A stretch of 64,000 nt of DNA from Streptomyces brasiliensis (GCF_014647875.1 NZ_BMQA01000007.1:1-64000); one strand, 5' to 3'; shown: positions 16,803 to 28,229, counted from the stretch's first letter. Numbers and translations are program-made. Notes: generated from the letters alone by a model not told the origin.

Positions 16803-17248
16803 CGCCAGCCTTCGCTTCTGCCCGCGCGGGACACGGGACTTGTGGGGATCGAGGGTGGGGTCGCGATCGTCGGCCCTGGCACCGGGACCCGTCCTCGAGC
16901 GGCGCTCTCACCGATCCGCCTCGCGATGTGTAACCAATGCACCACAGATCGTGTTCGTGTGACCGTTCGACTGAGCCGAATGTGTGAACCGTGCTGCTCC
17001 ACGTTTCATACGAGGCCCCGTCACAAGTTCCCGCGGCCATAGGCGGGGTCACAGTGCCGCATGAAGCAGCGGGCCTCTCGGTAGGGAGGCGGGTGTCGAA
17101 GTCCGTTCCCACCGGGAGGCCCGTTGCCCTGGCAGTGCACACCGATCCCGGCCTCGCGTCCACCGCGGTCACTCTTGCATGTGACTGCTACGTGCACCTG
17201 TACGGGGCGATCGGCCCGGGCAGGCGCGCGCCGCGGTATCCGAGCGAT
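16803..17248 (+). other. Intergenic region upstream of hydrolase and IS5 relic
   Basis: This 446-nt stretch holds the hydrolase promoter region and leads into the transposase relic. The transposase frame is open back to 16991 without recognisable transposase sequence before MTDAEW, so this part is probably IS end or flank. I could not define terminal inverted repeats. Confidence 0.4.
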
Positions 17249-17515
17249 ATGACCGACGCGGAGTGGGCGGTGGTCCGGGCGGCGATGCCGGTGCCGGCAT
17301 GGCTGGAGGGCCGGGGCGAGCGCCCGGAGGTGCATTGCCACCGCGAGATGATCGACGCGGTGCGGTACTTGGTCGACAACGGCGCCAAGTGGCGTTCCCT
17401 GCCCACGGACTTGCCCTACTGGCGGGCGGTGTACGACTTCTTCCGCCGCTGGCGCCGTCACGGCTACGTGCGCGAGCTCGGGCAGCGCTGCCGTTGGCGT
17501 ACTTGCTGCGGCTGA
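17249..17515 (+). pseudogene. IS5-family transposase, N-terminal fragment
   Basis: From ATG 17249 the product reads MTDAEWAVVRAAMPVPAWLE, 'CHREMIDAVRYLVDNGAKWR' and 'YWRAVYDFFRRWRRHGYVRE', the N-terminal DUF4096-like domain of Streptomyces IS5 transposases. It ends after ~88 residues, with no DDE domain. It abuts the integrase relic, suggesting the insertion or a deletion cut the integrase N-terminus. Not functional. Confidence 0.8.
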
Positions 17516-17602
17516 GGCGCACGACGTGGTCCGGTAGCGGACCGCGGTGGCGGTTGCCGCTACCGGATCAGGCCTGGTCAGAGCGCCGACAAGCTCACGG
17601 AG

Positions 17603-18729
17603 TTGCAGGAGAAGACACGGAACGGCATCCCGGCCGCGGAGTCCACGATGCCGTTCGGCGACTACCTCACCTACTGGCTCGCCGCCGTGGCACCGGAACG
17701 GCTCAAGCCAGCAACGCTGAACAGCTACGAGGGGTTGACCCGGCTGTACATCCGGCCGGCACTCGGCAAGAAGAGACTGAACCGCCTCTCTCCGGCGGGC
17801 GTACGCCGCTTCCTGACGGAGTTCAAGGTCTCCTGCCTGTGCTGCCTGCGTGGCGCCGACAAGGAGCGGCCGAAGGAGAAGCGCTCGTGCTGCGCCGTGG
17901 GCCGTTGCTGCGAGCGTCGCCCATCGGCCCGCACCGTCCAGTACATCCACGCCGTCCTGCGATCCGCCCTGCAGCAAGCGATGCGCGAGGAACTGATCGC
18001 GCGGAATGTCGCCCGGATCGTGGAAACGCCCACCGTCGACCCCAAGGAGGTACGTCCGTTGGACGCCGGGGAAGTCCGCCTAGTGCTCAAGACCGCCCCC
18101 TCCCATCGCCTCTACGCCCTGTGGCTGCTGCTCGTGTCCACCGGCCTGCGCCGTGGCGAGGCTCTTGCACTCACCTGGTCTGACATCGATCTCGCAAACG
18201 GCCAGCTCCGTGTCCGCCGGAACGTGCAGCGCATCCGGCGTGAGCTGCTGTTCGGCACTCCCAAGACGAAGCGGTCCATCCGTACGGTGTCCCTGCCGAA
18301 GGCCTGCGTACGGGCGCTCACCCTCCATCGCGAACAGCAGGAGCGAGAGCGAAAGGTCGCGGGCGAGAAGTGGCGGCCGACGCCGGGTCAGCCGGACGGG
18401 CTCATCTTCACCACAGTGTCCGGCCGCGTCACTGACCCCCGCAGCCTGAACCGGATGCTGACGATCCTGTGCCGGGACGCGAACGTCCGCCGTGTGCGGG
18501 TGCACGCCCTCCGGCACACCTGCGCCTCGCTCTTGCTCGCTCAGGGCGTCGACGCTCGCACGATCATGGAGACACTGGGGCACAGCACGATCACGATGAC
18601 GCTGGACACCTACGCGCATGTGATGGGGACGACGCTGCGGGCCGCCGCGATCAGATGGACGACGCTCTGAGGCTCGACAATCTCGACGAAGACTCGGAGG
18701 ACGCAGAGGAGCCAGACAGCAACGACTGA
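17603..18729 (+). pseudogene. Tyrosine integrase relic beside tRNA-Arg, N-truncated and 3' frameshifted
   Basis: The frame from TTG 17603 encodes a core-binding domain ('FGDYLTYWLAAVAPERLKPA'), a Cys-rich insertion common in Streptomyces integrases (KVSCLCCLRG ... CCAVGRCCERR), and the catalytic domain with Arg in 'STGLRRGEALALTWSDIDL', 'VHALRHTCASLLLAQGVDAR' and Tyr in 'TITMTLDTYAHVMGTTLR'. The N-terminal arm-binding domain is missing. Near 18650 the frame changes: the expected C-terminus (QMDDALRLDNLDEDSEDAEE) continues in another frame to a stop at 18729, while the first frame stops at 18670. It lies ~80 nt from a tRNA gene, as expected for an integrated-element relic. Confidence 0.78.
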
Positions 18730-18764
18730 GCGCCGCTTCCAAGCGCGTTGATGTCACCGGTTGA

Positions 18765-18805
18765 TGTCAAAGGCCCCTCGGGATGATCCCAAGGGGCCTT
18801 TGACA
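18765..18805 (-). terminator. Strong hairpin downstream of tRNA-Arg
   Basis: A perfect 13-bp inverted repeat, TGTCAAAGGCCCC (18765-18777) and GGGGCCTTTGACA (18793-18805), with a 15-nt loop lies immediately 3' of the minus-strand tRNA-Arg. It may also stop transcription from the integrase side. Confidence 0.75.
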
Positions 18806-18809
18806 TGTG

Positions 18810-18882
18810 TGCACTCGGCAGGATTCGAACCTGCAACCTTCTGATCCGTAGTCAGATGCTCTATCCGTTAAGCTACGAGTGC
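18810..18882 (-). tRNA. tRNA-Arg (anticodon ACG)
   Basis: The 73-nt cloverleaf has acceptor GCACTCG/CGAGTGC, D-arm, anticodon stem TCTGA/TCAGA with loop CTACGGA (anticodon ACG), and T-arm with GGTTCGAATCC. CCA is not encoded. It flanks an integrase relic, so its 3' end was probably an attachment site. Confidence 0.95.
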
Positions 18883-19020
18883 TTGTTTTTGGTTTCTGTC
18901 CCCGCTTTCGGCCCTTCCGGCCCGCTCTCGGCGACAGGAAGAACATTACATGACTGCCGCCGCCATGTGAAATCCATTCCCCCCACCCCTTGTGACCTGC
19001 GGAAACACGTCTGAAGCACT

Positions 19021-19050
19021 GAAGCCCCGGTCATTGTGGACCGGGGCTTC
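19021..19050 (-). terminator. Hairpin downstream of tRNA-Ser(GCT)
   Basis: A perfect 12-bp inverted repeat GAAGCCCCGGTC-N6-GACCGGGGCTTC lies just 3' of the minus-strand tRNA-Ser. Confidence 0.75.
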
Positions 19051-19062
19051 AGTGATCAGGTG

Positions 19063-19153
19063 CGGAGGCGGAGGGATTTGAACCCTCGATGGGCTTTAAG
19101 GCCCAAACCGCATTAGCAGTGCGGCGCCATAGACCGGACTAGGCGACGCCTCC
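19063..19153 (-). tRNA. tRNA-Ser (anticodon GCT)
   Basis: The 91-nt class II tRNA has acceptor GGAGGCG/CGCCTCC, anticodon stem CCGCA/TGCGG around CTGCTAA (anticodon GCT), a long variable arm (GGGCC...GGCCC-like pairing) and T-loop GGTTCAAATCC. The discriminator base is G. Confidence 0.95.
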
Positions 19154-19328
19154 AGCACAACCCCTCACGCGAGCGCGCGAGTGGTGCGTGCAGATGATGA
19201 CACAGTCGAGCGTGCTGTCACCAATCGGCTCCCACGGTACTAGGCAGTCGGGCCGCAGAGCAAAGCCGTTCTCTTCTCCGGTGGGGCGCGTCGCGCAACG
19301 TCCGCGGGTGTGACGCGTTGGTCAGGTC

Positions 19329-19811
19329 ATGTCGCCGATCATCTCGCGAGCCGCCGCGGCCGCCGCCTCCGTCACGGCCGCCGCCGCCCTGGCCGCCGCA
19401 GTCACCACCGCACCCGCCTCCGCCGTCACCCCCGTCACGCCTGCCCCCTGGGGCTCCCCCGGGACCGGGGACCATCTGACCGTCACCGTCCGGCACGCCG
19501 GCGCCGGACGCGACGGGACGTACGCGCTGTCCTGCCATCCGGGCTCCGGCAGTCACCCGGACGTGGCCGGCGCGTGTTCGGTCGTGGACCAGAACACGCG
19601 CTGGGGGCGCGAGCCCTTCGCGCCGGTGCCGGAGGGCAGCGCCTGCACCCTCCAGTACGGCGGTCCGGCCATCACCCGTGTCACCGGGTCATGGGCCGGA
19701 CGCCCGGTCGACGCGACGTACGACCGCGGCGACGGATGCGAGATCGCGCGGTGGAACCGGATGGTGCCGCTTCTGCCCGACCTGAGCCATCAGTCCGGCC
19801 TCGGCCGCTAG
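19329..19811 (+). CDS. Secreted subtilisin-inhibitor-like (SSI) protein
   Basis: The 160-residue precursor has an Ala-rich signal peptide (to ~APASA, residue 31) and an SSI fold. Two disulfide pairs are expected: LSCHPG...GACSVV and ACTLQY...GCEIAR. The conserved 'ITRVTGSWAGRPVDATYDRG' matches the family 'VTVDGVWQGRRVSYER' segment. In the reactive loop the residue after C-T is Leu (C-T-L-Q-Y), where trypsin-type members have Lys/Arg and SSI has Met, so I infer a preference for subtilisin/chymotrypsin-like proteases. Such inhibitors restrain secreted proteases during development. Confidence 0.82.
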   Translation: MSPIISRAAAAAASVTAAAALAAAVTTAPASAVTPVTPAPWGSPGTGDHLTVTVRHAGAGRDGTYALSCHPGSGSHPDVAGACSVVDQNTRWGREPFAPVPEGSACTLQYGGPAITRVTGSWAGRPVDATYDRGDGCEIARWNRMVPLLPDLSHQSGLGR

Positions 19812-20160
19812 TGCTGTGACCGGCCTGAGCCGTCGAGGGGCGCGACACCGGGTCCGTCGCGGGTCCGTGCCGGGCCCGCTCCCGACGAGCAATCCGGGTC
19901 GGCAGTCCGTCGTTCCGGTTCGCGGAGGATTCGTGTGCGCGCCCCCGTTGCCGTGAAAGTCCCGCGAAGCCTCACGGAGGAGTGGCGAAGCCGGGGCACG
20001 CGGTCACACGTTCCCCTTCACTTCGTCGTGCGACCTCCCTCTCATCCGGCGTCCCGAGCCCAACCTCTGCCCTTAGACTCCCTCGCGTGACACGCCGCAC
20101 GTCGGTTGGCAAGATGGCCCGAGCGGTGGGAGAAGTGCGGTAACAGGGAGGAAGCGTCTC

Positions 20161-23100
20161 GTGAGCAGCAGGCCATCCCGAGGCGCTGCTCGCCTCGCAG
20201 CCATACTCGACGCGCTTCCCGACGCGCTGGTGCTGGTCAACGCCAACGGGACCGTCGTCAACGCCAACACGATCGCGCTGGAGGCGTTCGAGACCCCGGG
20301 TACGGCTCTGGTCGGGCGGGGGCTGCTCGATCTGCTGCCCGAGTTCGACTCCAAGCTCATCCCGGGCTCCATGCGCCGCCCCGACCACATGGACGCGCAG
20401 GGGCGGACCAAGCCGACGCGGATGATCGCGCGGCGGACCGACGGCAGCGAGTTCCCGGTCGAGGTCACGAGCGCCAACCTGGAGAACGGGCAGCAGGCGT
20501 ACGACGGTTACGGCTACAGCGGTGACGAGCTGCTGATGCTCGTCGTGCGGGATCTGACCGGGACCGTGGACACCGAGGCCGAGCTGGCGCGCTCGCAGCG
20601 GCAGACCGAGATGATCCTGAGGGCCGCCTCCGAGGGTGTCGTGGGGACGGACACCGAGGGACGGATCGTCCTCGTCAACCCGGCAGCCGCCCAGATTCTG
20701 GGCTACCGCGCCGGCGAACTCGGCGGCAAGAAGCTGCACGACCTCGTCCTGCACTCCCGCGGCGACGGCTCCCCCTTCCCGTACGCCGAGTCGCCGCTCG
20801 CCGACACCCTGCGCTCCGGCCGCAAGCACCGGGTGCGCGGGCAGGTGCTGTGGTCCAAGGGCGACAAGAAGGTGCCGGTCGATCTGACGACCGCCCCCGT
20901 GCGCGACGGCGACCAGCTCGTCGGCGCCGTGATGACCTTCGCCGACCGGCGGCCGTACGACACGCTCGCCGAGGAGAAGGCCGCCACCGAGAAGAAGCAC
21001 ACCGAGGAGCTGGAGCGGCTCTCCGAGGAGCACGCCTCCGACCTCACCGCCCTGCGCCAACGGCATGTGTCCGAGCTCGAGGAGCTGCGCGAGGCGCACG
21101 CGGAGGAGATCGCGGCGGCCGAGGAGCGGTACGCCGCGCTCGGCGAGCGGGAGAAGGACCGGTACGAGGCCCTGGCCGGGCGGCACGAGCAGCTCCTCAC
21201 CTTGCTCAGCCGCTCCCTGCGCGGACCGCTGGACGAGCTGCGCCGCGAGCTGGCCGCGCTCGCCGCCGACGACGCGGGGCAGCTGTGGCCCGAGGCCAAC
21301 CAGGTGCTCCACCACCTCTCCGCCGGCTACTCGCGCATCACTCAGCTCATCGACAACGTCCTCGGCTACCAGCGGCTCGACGCCGGTACGGACGACGTCG
21401 CCCGGACGAAGGTGATGCTCGACGCCGTCGTCGCCGCCGGTGTGGAGGGGGCGGTGGAGCTCATCGGGCCCGGCCGCGTCCAGTTCGCCGTGCACGCGCC
21501 GCCCATCGAGGCCGAGGTCGACCCGCAGCGCCTCGCGATCGCGCTCGCGCATCTCGTCGCGGACGTCGCCGGGGTCGACGCCACCGGCAACACGCCCGTG
21601 TCGGCGGGCGGTTACCTGGACAACACCGTGGTCGTGGCCGCGGCGCAGCGCGGTGAGGTCGTACGGATCGAGGTGCGCGGGCCGTATCCCGGGGGAGATC
21701 CGGTGCACGAGCCGATCGTGCGCGGGATCGTACGGGCGCACGGCGGTGTGCTCCAGACGCACGAGGTGCCCGGGATGAGCGGCAGCGCGTTCGTCCTCGA
21801 AGTGCCGATCGGGGGTGGCGCGGGGGCCGTTCCGGTTCAGCCGCAGGCCCCGGCCGTCGTTGAGACGGCTTCGGTCGATGCGGGCACGCAGACCTCCGGT
21901 GGACGGCGGCGGGCCCGGCGGTCCTCCGTGGACGCCTTCCTGGAGAGCGAGGTCACGGGCGCGGGCGGCGGCTCCGAGACGGCGACGACGCCTACCGGGC
22001 GGCGGCGGAGGCGCGCGGCCGAGCCGGCGACGGAGACACCGGCCGAGGGCGTGGAGGCCGCCTCCAGTGGCACGGGACGGCGGCGCGGGCGACCGGCCGA
22101 GGACGCCGGTACCGGTACCGGGGGCGGTGATCAGGGCGTTGCCGAAGGCGCCGTCGTGACCGCCGCCGAGCATGCCGCGGGGGCCGCGGCCTCGGGTTCG
22201 GGGCTCGGGTCCGTACCGCCGCAGGGCGTTCCCGCGTCGGGCGGACGGCGGGCCCGGCGCGACGGCGGTGAGCCTCAGGCCCTGCCGGCCGCGCTGCCCG
22301 CGGCGCAGTCGACGCCGGCGACGCCGGAAGCGGAGGCCGCATCGGCCGAGGGCGCGCAGCCCACCGGGCGGCGGCGCCGTGCGCTGGCCGCCGCGGCGGA
22401 GCGTGCCGCGGTGCAGGAGTCGGCTGCCCGTACGGTCTTCGCGCTGCCGCCCGCCGACGCGGACCGCACGCCCGAGCCGACCGCCGCGGCCGCGCCGGTG
22501 CCGGTGCCGGCCCAGCTGCCGGTCGCGGCACAGGGCGCCCCGGGCGGCGACGGCCGGCACGATGCCGTTCCCCACGACCAGGCCGACGACCACACCCCGC
22601 CCCAGCCGCATCCCACCAACGCCCCGACGGGCCGCCGCCGACGCGCCGTCGTGGCCCGGCCGGGGGAGGAGACTCCGGGTGCGGGCACGCCTGTGCAGGG
22701 GGTTCCGCAGGGGGCCTCCGGGCAGGGGGTCAGCGGTCCGGCCGGTGCGGTGGCTCAGACGGGCGCCGTGGCTCCGACCGGTGCGGTGCCCGCGGCCGGT
22801 GGCGTGGTGCCGCCCGGCGGTGTCGTTCCGCCCGGTGGCGTGCCCCAGGTCGCCCCGGCGCCGCACGCGTTGCCGAGCGGGGCAGCCGTCCCGGCGCAGG
22901 GCACCGTCGGGCAGGGCCTGCAGGTGGCTCCCGGTCAGGCCGTACCGGCGCAGGCGGCTCCCGGCCGGCCGGTTCCGGCCGTACCGGTGGCCTCCGGACA
23001 GCCCGTACCCGCGCAGCCCGCACCGCAGGCTCCGCCGTCACAGACCCCGGCTCAGCCCGTGGCCGCCCAGCCGCTTCCCGCCGAGGCCGCCTCGGCGCAG

Positions 23101-24489
23101 CCCGTGCCGGTCCCCGGTGCGCAGCCGGCCCCGGGCGCGGGCGTATCCACCGCCACTCCGGCCACAGGCGTAGCCGCCGCCCAGCAGACCCCGCCTCCCG
23201 GCATCCCCGTCCCGCAGCAGTGGGCCGGCACCGACGACACCTCCGGTGCGGGTGCCGCCACCAAGACCCCCGCCTCCGGTACTCTCCTTCCCCCGCAGCG
23301 GGCCGGAGCGCGTACCGCTCAGCCGCTCCCCGCCGAGGCCGCCGCGCCGGTCGACCCGAACTCGACCCAGGGGCGGGCGATCAGTGTGCGGACGCTGGGG
23401 CAGGGCGTGCCGTTCAGCAGGCAGGCCGCGCAGGTGCAGCAGCCGACGGCCACGCCGCCCCCGCACCAGCCGAACGGCGGCGGCCGGCGTCGCAAGCTGG
23501 GCACCCGGCCCGACCCCGCCGGTGCCCCGGAGCAGCGCACCGAGCCGGGGGCGCGTCCGCATCCGGCGGCCGAGCCGTCGGCCGGACAGCCGTCGCTCGG
23601 CGGGCAGTCCCGGCCGGCATCCGCCCCGGCGGGCGAGGTGGCCGGACGTTCGTACGCCATCGGCGCCCCCGACGAGAACGCCGCCGAGGGACCCGAACCG
23701 CTGGACGGTCCGGGCGGCGCCGTCGAGATCGCCGACCCGCCGCGCCCCCAGCCGATGGACGACGAGCTGCCGCCGGAGCCGCTGGACAACCCGCGCCGGC
23801 TGCTGGTGTGGCCCGCGCCGGACGTGACGACCCAGCAGGCGCTCAGCGACCGCGGCTACCGTCCTGTGATCGTGCACTCGCGCGAGGAGGTCGACGCGCA
23901 GATCGCCGCGTTCCCTGCCGCGCTGTTCGTGGACCCGCTGACCGGGCCGATCACCCGTACGGCGCTGCAGTCGCTGCGGCAGGCCGCCGTGGCCGCGGAG
24001 GTGCCGGTACTGGTCACGGCGGGACTCGGACAGGCGACGCGCGAGGCGGCGTACGGCGCCGATCCCGCCGTACTGCTGAAGGCGCTCGCCCCGCGCGACA
24101 GCGAGCAGCATCCGCCGCGCGTGCTGCTCATCGAGGAGCACGCGGAGATCGCGCTGGCGCTGACCGCGACGCTGGAGCGGCGCGGGATGCAGGTGGCGCG
24201 TGCCGCGAGCGACACGGACGCGGTGACGCTGGCCGGGCAGCTGCGGCCGAACCTCGTGGTGACGGACCTGATGCAGGTGCACCGGCGGCAGGCCGGGATC
24301 ATCGACTGGCTGCGCGCGAACGGGCAGCTCAACCGCACGCCGCTCGTCGTCTACACCGCCGCCGTCGGCCAGGCCGACCTGCCGCGGCTGGCCTCGGGAG
24401 AAACGGTGCTGTTCCTCGCGGAGCGGTCCACCAGCCCCGAGGTGCAGAGCCGCATCGTCGACCTGCTGGCCCGGATCGGCACGAACTAG
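20161..24489 (+). CDS. Large PAS-PAS / degenerate histidine kinase / receiver-like protein
   Basis: The 1442-residue cytoplasmic protein starts at GTG 20161 after a GGAGG site. Order: PAS1 (~10-130), PAS2 (~145-262, 'MILRAASEGVVGTDTEGRIV'), charged coiled coil (~270-345), then a kinase-like region where the H-box reads LLSRSLRGPLDEL: Arg351 replaces the phospho-His. The N-box has no Asn ('ALAHLVADVAGVDATG'). Residues ~560-1190 are a Pro/Ala/Gly-rich linker with at least six GRRRR/GRRAR clusters. The C-terminus has two receiver-like folds (~1200-1310 and 1320-1442). The second keeps an Asp (NLVVTDLMQ, ~1369) but lacks the conserved Lys (VLFLAERST). It is probably a signalling scaffold rather than a kinase. 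Confidence 0.85.
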   Translation: MSSRPSRGAARLAAILDALPDALVLVNANGTVVNANTIALEAFETPGTALVGRGLLDLLPEFDSKLIPGSMRRPDHMDAQGRTKPTRMIARRTDGSEFPVEVTSANLENGQQAYDGYGYSGDELLMLVVRDLTGTVDTEAELARSQRQTEMILRAASEGVVGTDTEGRIVLVNPAAAQILGYRAGELGGKKLHDLVLHSRGDGSPFPYAESPLADTLRSGRKHRVRGQVLWSKGDKKVPVDLTTAPVRDGDQLVGAVMTFADRRPYDTLAEEKAATEKKHTEELERLSEEHASDLTALRQRHVSELEELREAHAEEIAAAEERYAALGEREKDRYEALAGRHEQLLTLLSRSLRGPLDELRRELAALAADDAGQLWPEANQVLHHLSAGYSRITQLIDNVLGYQRLDAGTDDVARTKVMLDAVVAAGVEGAVELIGPGRVQFAVHAPPIEAEVDPQRLAIALAHLVADVAGVDATGNTPVSAGGYLDNTVVVAAAQRGEVVRIEVRGPYPGGDPVHEPIVRGIVRAHGGVLQTHEVPGMSGSAFVLEVPIGGGAGAVPVQPQAPAVVETASVDAGTQTSGGRRRARRSSVDAFLESEVTGAGGGSETATTPTGRRRRRAAEPATETPAEGVEAASSGTGRRRGRPAEDAGTGTGGGDQGVAEGAVVTAAEHAAGAAASGSGLGSVPPQGVPASGGRRARRDGGEPQALPAALPAAQSTPATPEAEAASAEGAQPTGRRRRALAAAAERAAVQESAARTVFALPPADADRTPEPTAAAAPVPVPAQLPVAAQGAPGGDGRHDAVPHDQADDHTPPQPHPTNAPTGRRRRAVVARPGEETPGAGTPVQGVPQGASGQGVSGPAGAVAQTGAVAPTGAVPAAGGVVPPGGVVPPGGVPQVAPAPHALPSGAAVPAQGTVGQGLQVAPGQAVPAQAAPGRPVPAVPVASGQPVPAQPAPQAPPSQTPAQPVAAQPLPAEAASAQPVPVPGAQPAPGAGVSTATPATGVAAAQQTPPPGIPVPQQWAGTDDTSGAGAATKTPASGTLLPPQRAGARTAQPLPAEAAAPVDPNSTQGRAISVRTLGQGVPFSRQAAQVQQPTATPPPHQPNGGGRRRKLGTRPDPAGAPEQRTEPGARPHPAAEPSAGQPSLGGQSRPASAPAGEVAGRSYAIGAPDENAAEGPEPLDGPGGAVEIADPPRPQPMDDELPPEPLDNPRRLLVWPAPDVTTQQALSDRGYRPVIVHSREEVDAQIAAFPAALFVDPLTGPITRTALQSLRQAAVAAEVPVLVTAGLGQATREAAYGADPAVLLKALAPRDSEQHPPRVLLIEEHAEIALALTATLERRGMQVARAASDTDAVTLAGQLRPNLVVTDLMQVHRRQAGIIDWLRANGQLNRTPLVVYTAAVGQADLPRLASGETVLFLAERSTSPEVQSRIVDLLARIGTN

Positions 24490-24547
24490 CCGCCCGCACC
24501 GCCGCCTTCACGGCAACGGCGGCGCGGGTCCATGTCCGTGTCGGCGC

Positions 24548-26203
<1,656 letters not shown>

Positions 26204-26339
26204 GGCGTCCTCCCGGGGTGACATTGGCTACGCGGTGGTACGGGTTGCGCCGATTCTGCGCACATACCGCGCGGTATGTCACTAGGGCGCGGTGATCGAT
26301 CACCGCTCGTACGGCCCCAATTGCCCCCACAGGCGCCCG

Positions 26340-26933
26340 CTATCGAACAAGCACCAGCTCGGGATCCTCACGCAGCTTGCCGAGCGCGCGCGACACCGCC
26401 GACTTCACCGTGCCCACCGAGACCCCGAGCACCTCGGCCGTCTGGGCCTCGCTCAGGTCCTCGTAGTACCTCAGCACGACCATGGCCCGCTGCCGCGCCG
26501 GCAGCTTCGAGATCGCCCGCCACATCGCGTCGTGCAGCGCCTGCCGCTCCGCCGCGTCGTCCTCGGCGGGCGCGGGGTCCGGCTCGGGCAGCTCGTCGCA
26601 CACGAACTCGTCGACCTTGCGCTTGCGCCACTGCGACGTCCGCGTGTTCAGCAGCGCCCGGCGCACATAGCCGTCGAGCGCCCGGTGGTCCTCGATCCGT
26701 TCCCACGCCACATACGTCTTGGTGAGCGCGGTCTGCAGCAGGTCCTCCGCGTCGCTGGGGTTCGCGGTCAGCGAGCGGGCCGTACGCAGCAGCACCGGCT
26801 GGCGGGCCCGCACGTACGACGAGAACGACGGATACGTGGGCGTCCCCCCGGTCGGGCACAGCCGAGGGCGGGGGAGGGTCTGTCCTGCTGGTGCGGCGGC
26901 CACCGAGGCGCTGGTGCAGACGGGTGTGGTCAT
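26340..26933 (-). CDS. SigE-family RNA polymerase sigma factor (ECF type)
   Basis: The 197-residue sigma factor has region 2 at ~36-105 ('YVRARQPVLLRTARSLTANP', 'SDAEDLLQTALTKTYVAWER') and region 4 at ~128-185 ('ISKLPARQRAMVVLRYYEDL', 'GVSVGTVKSAVSRALGKLRE'). The ~35-residue N-terminal extension with two Cys is unusual for short ECFs. No anti-sigma gene is adjacent, so control may be at transcription or from elsewhere. Confidence 0.9.
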   Translation of the reverse strand: MTTPVCTSASVAAAPAGQTLPRPRLCPTGGTPTYPSFSSYVRARQPVLLRTARSLTANPSDAEDLLQTALTKTYVAWERIEDHRALDGYVRRALLNTRTSQWRKRKVDEFVCDELPEPDPAPAEDDAAERQALHDAMWRAISKLPARQRAMVVLRYYEDLSEAQTAEVLGVSVGTVKSAVSRALGKLREDPELVLVR

Positions 26934-27099
26934 GGCTCCACGCTATGAGCGACCCCCGCACGGGCGGATCGGCCCCAGGTCCCGAAGAGGAGTCCCCCTC
27001 AGGTTGTAGGGGTGGGGTTGACTACACCTCCTGAAGGTGGAGTACGGGGCGGCTCCTACTCCGGGATGAACCCTGACGACCCCTGAGGACCCCGAGGAC

Positions 27100-28165
27100 T
27101 CAGCCCTCGGCCGCGAGCACGAGCCCCGACGTCGGCACCCCCGTCCCGGCCGTCACCAGGACCTGGCCCACCCCCGGTATCTGGTTCACCGCCGTACCCC
27201 GCACCTGGCGCACCCCCTCGGCGATGCCGTTCATCCCGTGGAGGTACGCCTCCCCGAGCTGGCCTCCGTGCGTGTTCAGCGGCAGCCGCTCCTCGGCCAC
27301 GAAGTCCGCCGCCTCCCCCTTTCCGCAGAACCCGAACTCCTCCAGCTGCATCAGCACGAACGGGGTGAAGTGGTCGTACAGGATCCCCACGCCGATGTCC
27401 GCCGGGCCCAGCCCCGCCGTGCGCCACAACTGCCGGGCCACCACCCCCATCTCCGGCAGGCCCGTCAGGTCGTCCCGGTAGAAGCTGGTCATCTGCTCCT
27501 GGGCCCGGCCCGCTCCCTGGGCGGCCGCCGCGATCACCGCCGGGGGGTGCGGCAGATCGCGGGCCCGCTCCACCGACGTGACCACGAGGGCCTGTCCGCC
27601 GTCCGGCCGCCGACCGTCTCGATCGGCGTCCAGGAAAAGCCGGGGGCGTCGGTGGGGACGAGGAGGATCGAGATGCCGCGGTGCCGGGGCGCGTCGGGGT
27701 CGGTGCGGCAGGCCAGGCAGATCCAGTCGGTGTGCTGGGCGCCCGAGGTGAAGATCTCCTGCCCGTCGATGCGCCGGCCGTCCCCGTCGCGCACGGCCCG
27801 GGTCCGCAGTGACGCCAGGTCGGTCCCGGCGGACGGCTCGCTGCAGCCGATCGCGAAGGCCAGGTCGCCACTGAGGATCCGGGGCAGGAAGCGGGCCTTC
27901 TGCCGTTCGCTGCCGTGCCTCATCAGCATGGGGCCGACCGTGTCGAGCGTGACCATGGAGACGGGAGCGCCCGCCCGGTACGCCTCGCCGAAGAACACGA
28001 ACTGCTCGTCCGCGCCCCGCCCTTGCCCGCCGTACTCGACGGTCCAGCCGAGCCCGAGCAGACCGTCGACGCCGATGCGACGCAGCAACGCCCGCTGCTC
28101 GCGCGGGTCGCCGGGTGGGCCGTCCGGCATCAGGGCGCGGAAGTACGCACGGAGTTGAGGTGCAC
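27100..28165 (-). pseudogene. Acyl-CoA dehydrogenase / thiolase remnants joined by a deletion
   Basis: Reading the minus strand, GTG 28165 follows a good GGGAGG, but a small deletion after GTG-CAC-CT shifts the frame. The next frame encodes an acyl-CoA dehydrogenase N-terminal half: 'GLLGLGWTVEYGGQGRGADE', 'FAIGCSEPSAGTDLASLRTR', 'TSGAQHTDWICLACRTDPDA', up to 'TPIETVGGR'. Near 27606 this joins, out of frame, the last ~170 residues of a lipid-transfer-type thiolase (PDGGQALVVTSVERARDLPH ... 'LNTHGGQLGEAYLHGMNG' ... VTAGTGVPTSGLVL). The dehydrogenase C-terminal half and thiolase N-terminal half are missing. Neither part can be active. Confidence 0.82.
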
Positions 28166-28229
28166 GGCGGGGGCCTCCCGACCTCGTACCAGGCACGTAC
28201 GCTCCGCTTCCCGGGTCGTACGGATGCGA

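Noticed and set aside
19972..22866. 964-codon minus-strand frame opposite the PAS protein
   Set aside because: Antisense shadow; no domain, no start context, and PAS motifs on the other strand are clear.
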